Shown in pieces: positions 6,756-11,486 of a stretch of DNA of 11,486 nucleotides. Location of the stretch: the NCBI GenBank assembly GCA_036844765.1, contig DAIUFE010000051.1, forward strand, positions 1 to 11,486, in the 5' to 3' direction. Position 1 is the stretch's first letter; every line of letters starts with the position of its first letter. A program made the position numbers and the translations under genes. This DNA is from Thermocaproicibacter sp036844765 (GTDB taxonomy: Bacteria > Bacillota > Clostridia > Oscillospirales > Acutalibacteraceae). Under the pieces are notes generated by a model that saw only the letters and a program-made list of their open reading frames with translations, was not told the origin of the DNA and made no database searches.

Positions 6756-6857
6756 TACGGCATTTCCGGTTCCGTTGCGGGATGTTTTTTGCTTCTCCCC
6801 CGCCAAAGGCGGGGGAGAAGCAATTTTCATCTCTCAATCAAGGCCGGAATTGCTATA
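6756..6857 (-). repeat. Palindromic TA-ended miniature element, copy 2 (102 bases)
   Basis: Read on the minus strand this element parallels copy 1 at 4646-4748: it begins TATAGCAATTCC, ends GGAAATGCCGTA, has a 36-base left arm, a 14-base stem with 3-base loop (plus-strand GCTTCTCCCCCGCC 6791-6804, loop AAA, GGCGGGGGAGAAGC 6808-6821), a run of six A residues right after the hairpin, and a 35-base right arm. The ends and the hairpin are the conserved parts; the arms have diverged. It occupies the region upstream of the leftward LysM-GH18 gene, whose start is 45 bases away. Confidence 0.8.
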
Positions 6858-6968
6858 TGTATATGCCGGGCGCGGGGCGGTTCATTCCGCTTTCGGCGGG
6901 GCGCGGCCCGGCCCGGCAAAATTCTCCGCCCGGGCGGCCCCCCGGCGGCGTGGATTCCGCTGAATTTT

Positions 6969-6978
6969 GTGATATAAT
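6969..6978 (+). promoter_or_regulatory. Extended -10 promoter for rlmB and the downstream gene
   Basis: TGATATAAT (6970-6978) gives a perfect TATAAT with an extended -10 TG. There is no good -35 at 16-18 bases upstream, which is common for extended -10 promoters. The start of transcription would lie about 25 bases before the rlmB ATG. Confidence 0.6.
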
Positions 6979-7010
6979 GTGAAAAAAGAGAAGCGGGGGG
7001 ATCACCCGGC

Positions 7011-7775
7011 ATGGAAAACGAAAAACCGGAGAGCGGGCGGGACGTGATCGCGGGGAGGAACGCCGTGGCCGAGGCGCTGCGCAGCGGCCGCCCGGTCGAC
7101 TGCCTGTACGTGGCGCGCGGCGGGCGCGGCAGCCTGGGCGCGCTGACCGCGCAGGCGAGGAACCGGGGCGTCCCCGTCAAGGAAACGAACGCGCGGATGC
7201 TGGACCGCCTGTGCGGCGGGACGGCGCACCAGGGCGTGGCGGCCGTGGCCGCCGCGAAGGAATACGCGAGCGTGGACGATATCTTCCGCCTGGCGCAGGA
7301 GCGCGGCGAGCCGCCCTTCATCCTCGTGGCGGACGGCCTGGAGGATCCGCACAACCTGGGCGCCGTGATCCGGGTGGCGGAGTGCGCGGGCGCGCACGGG
7401 GTCATCGTGCCCCAGCGGCGCAGCGCGGGCCTGACGGCCGCCGTGGAAAAGGCGAGCGCCGGCGCGCTGGAATATGTGCCCGTCGCCCGCGTGACGAACC
7501 TTGCCGCCGCGCTGGACGGCCTCAAAGCCCGCGGCGTCTGGGTCTACGGCGCGGACATGGACGGGCAGAGCTGGTGCGGGGTCGATTACTCCGGCCCGCT
7601 GGCGCTGGTCATCGGCTCGGAGGGCGCCGGCCTCGGGCGGCTTGTCCGTGAAAAATGCGATTTTGTGATATCTCTGCCGATGCTGGGCAAAATAGATTCG
7701 CTTAACGCATCCGTCGCTTGCGGCGTCATCTGCTACGAGATCGTCCGGCAGAGACACGGCGTTAAGACAAAATAA
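7011..7775 (+). CDS. rlmB: 23S rRNA (guanosine-2'-O)-methyltransferase RlmB-like, SpoU/TrmH family
   Basis: The 254-residue protein shows the three SPOUT motifs: motif 1 DGLEDPHNLGAVIRVAECAG (108-127, with N115 and R121), motif 2 LVIGSEGAGLGRLV (199-212, E204), and motif 3 ISLPMLGKIDSLNASVACG (220-238, N232). The N-terminal part (about 11-80) is the substrate-binding domain beginning with the typical GRNAVAEAL, and AHQGVAAV (72-79) matches the family. These enzymes methylate the ribose of a guanosine in 23S rRNA (G2251 in E. coli) using S-adenosylmethionine through a trefoil-knot fold. A GGGGGG run about ten bases before the ATG serves as ribosome binding site. The exact target nucleotide in this organism is inferred. 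Confidence 0.93.
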   Translation: MENEKPESGRDVIAGRNAVAEALRSGRPVDCLYVARGGRGSLGALTAQARNRGVPVKETNARMLDRLCGGTAHQGVAAVAAAKEYASVDDIFRLAQERGEPPFILVADGLEDPHNLGAVIRVAECAGAHGVIVPQRRSAGLTAAVEKASAGALEYVPVARVTNLAAALDGLKARGVWVYGADMDGQSWCGVDYSGPLALVIGSEGAGLGRLVREKCDFVISLPMLGKIDSLNASVACGVICYEIVRQRHGVKTK

Positions 7776-7792
7776 CACGGGAGCGGATTGCG

Positions 7793-10700
7793 ATGAAGGA
7801 CGGCAAGGAAGCCCCGGGCGGCGGCTATTCCGTCGAAGAGATTCTGGCGGAGGCCCAGCTTCTGGAGCAACGCGGGAAATCCGGCGGAAAGCCGGCCCCC
7901 GCGCGGAAAAGCTCGCCCGCGGCCGGCGGGATGCGCGCCTCCCTCGGCGCGGAGGAGATCCTGCGGCGCGCGCGCCGGGCGCTGAACATGGAGGCCGGCA
8001 AAGAGCCGGCGCCTCCCGGCGGGGACGCGCCGGAGCCGCCGAAGGAGCCGGAAAAGAAGCCGAAAAAGAAAAAGCGTTTCTCGCTGTTCCGCCGGAAGCG
8101 GAAGGAAGAGGACGCCGGCGGCATGGAGGACGACATCTACTACGGCCTCCAGCTTAAGCCGCTGGAGGAATACCGCCGCCAATACGAAGAGACCGTGCGC
8201 GGCGATGAAGGCGGACCCGCCGCGCCCGCGGCCCCCGCCGAAGCGGAAAAGCCCGCCGGGGATTCCGGGGCGGAGCGCCCCGGCGCCCCGCAGCCCAGCT
8301 TCCCCTACCTGTTCGACCGGCGGCCCGCCGCGGAGGAAAAGCCGGACCCGGCGCTCGCCGAGGCCGTCGAAAAGCTCCACCGCGAGCGGCAGGAACGCCT
8401 CGAGAAGATCATGGAGCACGCGGGTGTCGACGCCGAGGACATCTTCGGCCCGGAAAGCCCTTCCCCGGAGATCCCGCCGCCGCGCGAAACGCCCGTGCGG
8501 CCCGAGATGCCGCCCGTCTCTCCCCCGGGGCCGATGCGCCCCGCCGGCCCGCCGCGCGTGCCCGCGCCGGACTCGCCGCCCAGGCCCGGGACGCGGCCCC
8601 CCAAGCCGCCCGGCCCGATGCATCCGGCCCCGCCCGCCGTCACTCCGCCCCGCGTGCCGGAGCTGACAAATCCGGAGGAGGAACGCGCCGACGCCCAGGA
8701 GGCCGCCGCTCCCGAAGACGCCGCTTCCGAAAACGGCAGTCCGGAGGGCTCCGGCGCCGGGGTTTCCGCCGCCGTGGCCGCCGCGCCGGAACCGCCGCCC
8801 GCGCCGGTCCGCGAGCCGGGCGCGCCGCCCCCGGCGAAGAACCGCCGGCCGCTCCCCCCGAAGCGGGAGGAGCCGAAGGACCGCCCCGCGCCGGAATACC
8901 GGGCGGACCGGCCCCCGCTGCACGTGATCGATCCCGGCGGGTTCGAGGACGCGCTCGCCGCCGAGGCCGCGAAGTACGAGCCGCCGGCCCCCGCCGCGCC
9001 GGAGCCGATCCCGTTCCCCCTCCGGGAGCCTCCGGCGCAGAAGGCCGGGGAGGCTCCCGCGCCGAGACCGGAAGCCGAAAAGCCGCCCGAAGCGGAAGCG
9101 AACGCGCCGGAATCCGGGGAACCGGAGGCGGAAGCCCCTCCGCCGCCCCGGAACGTGGAGCCGCTCCCGCTTCCGCCCGAAGAACCGCCCAGGCCGAAAA
9201 AGCGGTTCCGCCTGTTCGGCAGCGAGGAGGACGCCGCCGGCCCGGGGGACGAGCCCTCCGGCCCCGAGGAGGCGCTCGAGGATTACGCCGGCCCGGAGGA
9301 CGCGCCCTCCGTGCAGAACGACCTCGCCGCCCGCGTGCGCGGGCTGCTCCTGCGCTTCGCGGTCACGGGGCTCTGCATGGTCCTGCTGCTGGCCTTCGGC
9401 CTCGTCTCCGAGCACCCGGCGCTGCTGCCGCCGGGGCTACATAGCCTCTACGATCCGCAGGCCTCGCGGATCGTGCAGCTGATCTTCCTGCTGATCTCCG
9501 CCGCGTTCTGCGGCCCGGCGGTCTGGAACGGCCTGAGCGGGCTGTTCACGTTCCAGGCCAACGCCGACAGCGCCGCCGCCGTGGCGGCCGCGGCCGCCCT
9601 GCTGCAGGACGCCGTGTTCCTGGCCTCCGGCCAGCCGGCGGGGCTGCACCTCTACGTTCCGCTCGCCGCGGCGGCCCTGTTCCTCAATACGGCGGGCAAG
9701 CTCAGCATGGCGCGGCGCATGCTGCGGAATTTCCGCTTTGTCTCTTCGCCGGAGCGGAAGTGCGCCGTGCGCCTGCTCGACGACCCCAACACCGCCCTGC
9801 GCCTGGTGCCGAAAGGGGCGGACCCCGACCCGAAGATCGCCTGCCAGGCCGGGGCCGGGTTCCTGAGCGACTTTCTGCGCCTTTCCTACGCGCCGGACCC
9901 CGCCGACCGCATGTCCCAGCTTCTTGCGCCCATCGGGTTCATTGCGGGGCTCGTGCTCTGCATCGTCTCGGCGGTCCTCACGAAGGACGGGCTGGCGGCG
10001 CTGACGGTCTTCACGGCCTCGGCGTGCGTCTGCGTGCCGTTCGCCAACACGCTGTGCGCCGCCCTGCCGCTCGCGCGTCTGTCGAAGATCGCCGCGCGCT
10101 GCGGCGGCATGGCGGTCGGCTGGCCCGCCGTGGAGCGGTTCAGCGAGACGGGCTGGGTCGTGCTGGACGCGCAGGAGCTGTTCCCGCGCGGGACGGTGAC
10201 GCTGAACGGCATCCAGACCTTCGCGGGGAGCCGGATCGACCGGGCCATCCTCGACGCGACGGCGCTGGCGGAGGCGGCGGGCGGTCCGCTGAGCGACCTC
10301 TTCAGCCAGATCGTCAAAAGCCGGAGCGACATCCTGCCCCGCGCGGAGCGCACGGCCTACGAGGACGGGGCGGGCGTTTCGGGCACCGTCTCCGGCAGGA
10401 CGGTGCTCGTCGGCAACCGGGAGCTGCTGAAAAAGCACGGCGTGGAGGCCCCTTCCCGCGACTATGAGGAAAAATACCTGCGGGCCGGCAAGCTGCCGCT
10501 CTACCTGGCGTGCGGCGGCAGCCTTGTGGCGATGTTCCTGGTCTCGTACCGCTCCGACCGCCGCCGCGCGCGGGAGCTGCGCCGGCTGGAGTACAACGGC
10601 ATCGGCGTGATCGTGCGCGGCCGCGACCCGAACATCACCCCGCGTCTGCTGGCGGAGTGCTTCGGCGTCAGCGAGCACTCCGTTTCCGTGCTGCCGGAGC

Positions 10701-10999
10701 GCCTGGGCGAGGTCTTCCGCGGGCTGCGGGAGCATCCGCCGGAGCGTCCCCGCGCCCTGCTGGCCACGAAGGGCCGCGCAACCGCCATGATGCGCCTGCT
10801 GGCCGCCTGCGTGCGCCAGCGCGGCAACATCGCCGTCGCCGCGGCGCTGCTCGCGGCCGGCCCGGCGCTCGGGTTCGCCCTCGTCGCGTTCCTGACCTTC
10901 TATTCCGGCCTGGGGCAGCTCTCCGCGACCGCCCTCGCCCTGTTCGAGGCGTTCTGGACCCTCGCCGTCCTCCTCGTCCCGCGCATCCGCCGCCCTTAA
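7793..10999 (+). CDS. Degenerate P-type ATPase-like membrane protein with long disordered N-terminus
   Basis: This 1068-residue protein has two halves. Residues 1-510 are rich in Pro, Glu, Ala and Arg and probably disordered, with short repeats: SVEEILAEAQ (13-22) and GAEEILRRAR (52-61), and basic KKKKRFSLF (91-99) and KKRFRLF (469-475). Residues 515-1068 hold about eight membrane segments (517-537, 558-577, 592-612, 618-635, 709-729, 733-757, 1011-1036, 1042-1063), the P1B ATPase layout. The segment from ACVCVPF (744-750) to VVLDAQEL (789-796) follows the M4-to-phosphorylation-site pattern of P1B pumps, and GVSGTVSGRTVLVGN (861-875) follows the N domain. Yet the DKTGT site reads D792-AQEL, the N-domain HP is G831-P832, TGD reads RGRD (942-945), and TGE and GDGxND are absent. 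Transport by phosphorylation looks impossible, so I call it a pseudoenzyme of unknown role. The ATG follows rlmB by 17 bases with a modest CGGGAG site. Confidence 0.78.
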   Translation: MKDGKEAPGGGYSVEEILAEAQLLEQRGKSGGKPAPARKSSPAAGGMRASLGAEEILRRARRALNMEAGKEPAPPGGDAPEPPKEPEKKPKKKKRFSLFRRKRKEEDAGGMEDDIYYGLQLKPLEEYRRQYEETVRGDEGGPAAPAAPAEAEKPAGDSGAERPGAPQPSFPYLFDRRPAAEEKPDPALAEAVEKLHRERQERLEKIMEHAGVDAEDIFGPESPSPEIPPPRETPVRPEMPPVSPPGPMRPAGPPRVPAPDSPPRPGTRPPKPPGPMHPAPPAVTPPRVPELTNPEEERADAQEAAAPEDAASENGSPEGSGAGVSAAVAAAPEPPPAPVREPGAPPPAKNRRPLPPKREEPKDRPAPEYRADRPPLHVIDPGGFEDALAAEAAKYEPPAPAAPEPIPFPLREPPAQKAGEAPAPRPEAEKPPEAEANAPESGEPEAEAPPPPRNVEPLPLPPEEPPRPKKRFRLFGSEEDAAGPGDEPSGPEEALEDYAGPEDAPSVQNDLAARVRGLLLRFAVTGLCMVLLLAFGLVSEHPALLPPGLHSLYDPQASRIVQLIFLLISAAFCGPAVWNGLSGLFTFQANADSAAAVAAAAALLQDAVFLASGQPAGLHLYVPLAAAALFLNTAGKLSMARRMLRNFRFVSSPERKCAVRLLDDPNTALRLVPKGADPDPKIACQAGAGFLSDFLRLSYAPDPADRMSQLLAPIGFIAGLVLCIVSAVLTKDGLAALTVFTASACVCVPFANTLCAALPLARLSKIAARCGGMAVGWPAVERFSETGWVVLDAQELFPRGTVTLNGIQTFAGSRIDRAILDATALAEAAGGPLSDLFSQIVKSRSDILPRAERTAYEDGAGVSGTVSGRTVLVGNRELLKKHGVEAPSRDYEEKYLRAGKLPLYLACGGSLVAMFLVSYRSDRRRARELRRLEYNGIGVIVRGRDPNITPRLLAECFGVSEHSVSVLPERLGEVFRGLREHPPERPRALLATKGRATAMMRLLAACVRQRGNIAVAAALLAAGPALGFALVAFLTFYSGLGQLSATALALFEAFWTLAVLLVPRIRRP

Positions 11000-11015
11000 C
11001 AGGCAAAGCCGGCGG

Positions 11016-11066
11016 CGGCCCGCCGTTGAACCCGGAGCGAACCGAAAGTTTTGTTTGGCGGGACAG
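11016..11066. repeat. 51-base direct repeat, copy A
   Basis: A 22-base block (11016-11037, beginning CGGCCCGCCGTT and ending CCCGGAG), an 18-base variable core, and TGGCGGGACAG (11056-11066). Copy B at 11288-11338 has the same blocks at exactly the same spacing, with two mismatches in the first block and none in the last. CCCGCC and GGCGGG in the two blocks can pair, so each unit can fold as a stem with a variable loop. It begins 16 bases after the stop of the preceding gene. Confidence 0.75.
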
Positions 11067-11124
11067 TCCGGGGACGCTCCCGCTTTTCCGTTCCGCTTTC
11101 ACGCGCAGAATGCCCACCCCCTGC

Positions 11125-11181
11125 CCCCCTCCCGCGCGGGAAGTGCGGCGAAACCGTAAGCCCGCCGAGCGCGGAAGGGGG
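11125..11181. repeat. Long imperfect inverted repeat
   Basis: CCCCCTCCCGCGC (11125-11137) and GCGCGGAAGGGGG (11169-11181) pair at 12 of 13 positions around a 31-base centre that itself holds a CGGCG/CGCCG pair. No T-tract follows, and no coding signal runs through it. A TATAAT (11185-11190) lies just beyond but lacks a -35. Confidence 0.6.
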
Positions 11182-11194
11182 AGATATAATATTC

Positions 11195-11220
11195 GGGAGG
11201 GGGGCTGCCGCCCCCCTCCC
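11195..11220. repeat. Perfect GC-rich hairpin
   Basis: GGGAGGGGGGC (11195-11205) and GCCCCCCTCCC (11210-11220) form a perfect 11-base stem with a TGCC loop. There is no T-tract on either strand, so a terminator is not supported; it looks like part of the repeat tract. Confidence 0.65.
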
Positions 11221-11251
11221 TGCCAAAGGCCCCCGCAAAAGGGATGGCTGC

Positions 11252-11269
11252 TTTATGAAGCACTTGCCC
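11252..11269 (+). repeat. Short direct repeat, first copy
   Basis: TTTATGAAGCACTTGCCC matches the sequence at 11370-11387 in 17 of 18 positions; GGATG precedes both copies at slightly different distances. The 51-base repeat copy B lies between them. Confidence 0.65.
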
Positions 11270-11287
11270 GCGGGCAGCGGCCCGTTT

Positions 11288-11338
11288 CGGCCCGCCGTTC
11301 AGCCCGGAGGGAAAAATGAGCGCAGTGTGGCGGGACAG
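11288..11338. repeat. 51-base direct repeat, copy B
   Basis: Same conserved blocks and same 18-base core length as copy A at 11016-11066, 272 bases further on. The core sequence is unrelated to that of copy A, so the outer blocks are conserved as a unit while the middle varies. Confidence 0.75.
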
Positions 11339-11369
11339 TTTACGAAATCTCCCGGCAGGAAGGATGTCG

Positions 11370-11387
11370 TTTATGAAGCACCTGCCC
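11370..11387 (+). repeat. Short direct repeat, second copy
   Basis: TTTATGAAGCACCTGCCC, one mismatch from the copy at 11252-11269. An AGGAAGGA run (11357-11364) lies eight bases before its ATG (11373), and the frame stays open to the window end (38 codons). It could be a gene start, but the copy at 11252 also opens a frame to the end, so the resemblance may come from the repeat alone. Confidence 0.6.
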
Positions 11388-11486
11388 CAGTTGTGGCCCT
11401 TCGTTTGTTCTGCCACGGGGGCACTCTGCCATTCGATCCGAAAGAAAGGGTGCGGACGGCTCTCCGGGGGTGCAGGGGGGACGGAT

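Larger units (their letters stand above)
11000..11486. other. Repeat-rich tract without a convincing gene
   Basis: The 487 bases after the large membrane protein gene contain the paired 51-base repeats, the paired 18-base repeats, two GC-rich inverted repeats and a single TATAAT without a -35. I see no complete coding region with a credible start and family, and no T-tract terminator for the rlmB unit. The mixture of short repeats resembles an accumulation of non-autonomous elements. Confidence 0.6.

Noticed and set aside
5068..6837. A 589-codon minus-strand frame overlapping the LysM-GH18 gene in another phase.
   Set aside because: Arg/Gly-rich shadow translation that also runs into thiT; no domain visible.
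5397..6977. A 526-codon plus-strand frame opposite the LysM-GH18 gene.
   Set aside because: The minus strand encodes clear LysM and GH18 motifs; the plus-strand product has no motif and runs through the palindromic element.
7733..9415. A 560-codon open frame on the minus strand opposite the tail of the large membrane protein gene.
   Set aside because: It is the complement of G+C-rich, Pro/Ala-biased coding sequence; its Arg/Gly-rich composition matches no family, and the plus-strand frame has a start, a ribosome binding site and a recognisable domain.
11185..11190. TATAAT in the right-end tract as a promoter.
   Set aside because: No acceptable -35 or extended -10, and a hairpin follows immediately; it is likely part of a repeat.
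11099..11416. A 105-codon minus-strand frame in the repeat tract, sharing an SR-T...SG-NGG pattern with another minus-strand frame ending at 10668.
   Set aside because: The shared residues come from the two 51-base repeats, which keep phase because their cores are both 18 bases; the frame crosses perfect hairpins and has no family.
11000..11486. A possible CRISPR array in the repeat tract.
   Set aside because: Only two copies of each repeat, at irregular distances and with mixed repeat types; no cas genes nearby.

Overview
The window reads as chromosomal DNA of a G+C-rich, probably spore-forming Clostridia-type Firmicute (the Oscillospiraceae/Ruminococcaceae region of the tree is my best guess). 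The reasons are strong AG-rich ribosome binding sites, sigma-A type promoters with TATAAT boxes, a TPP riboswitch with its own intrinsic terminator in front of the ECF thiamine component ThiT, and a two-LysM plus GH18 protein of the YaaH/SleL spore-cortex type. No tRNA, rRNA, CRISPR array or transposase gene is visible.

Layout. Positions 1-2483 hold a leftward unit: a membrane acyltransferase of the HGSNAT/YeiB-like type, the GTPase YchF and an ADP-ribose Nudix hydrolase, with gaps of 37 and 13 bases. Positions 2484-2724 are a divergent promoter region in which the two -10 regions are mirror images of each other. Rightward from there run an FlK-like thioesterase, a phosphoglycolate-phosphatase-like HAD hydrolase (overlapping by 11 bases) and a YjbQ-family protein (2725-4206). 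Positions 4207-4781 contain a structured repeat, a near-consensus promoter, a TPP riboswitch, a perfect intrinsic terminator and a roughly 103-base palindromic element, followed by thiT (4782-5369). A convergent GC hairpin separates thiT from the leftward LysM-GH18 gene (5418-6710). The next intergenic region carries a second copy of the palindromic element in inverted orientation and the rlmB promoter. rlmB (7011-7775) is followed after 17 bases by a 1068-codon gene (7793-10999). The last 487 bases are a tract of short direct and inverted repeats with no convincing complete gene.

The most unusual item is the 1068-residue protein. Its C-terminal half has the membrane layout and recognisable sequence skeleton of a P1B-type metal ATPase, but every catalytic signature (TGE, CPx, DKTGT, the N-domain HP, TGD, GDGxND) is replaced or missing while the frame is intact. 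About 510 proline/glutamate/alanine-rich, probably disordered residues precede it and carry short repeated motifs. It looks like a P-type ATPase pseudoenzyme in an apparent operon with rlmB. Second in interest are the repeat families: two 102-103-base elements with TA-ended terminal inverted repeats and a 14-3-14 hairpin, one 129-base element with imperfect 12-base terminal repeats, and paired direct repeats at the right end.

Thiamine forms a possible theme in the middle: YjbQ, whose E. coli relative has been reported to have weak thiamine phosphate synthase activity, sits directly upstream of the TPP-controlled thiamine transporter gene. All family assignments were made by reading sequence motifs; no database search was run.
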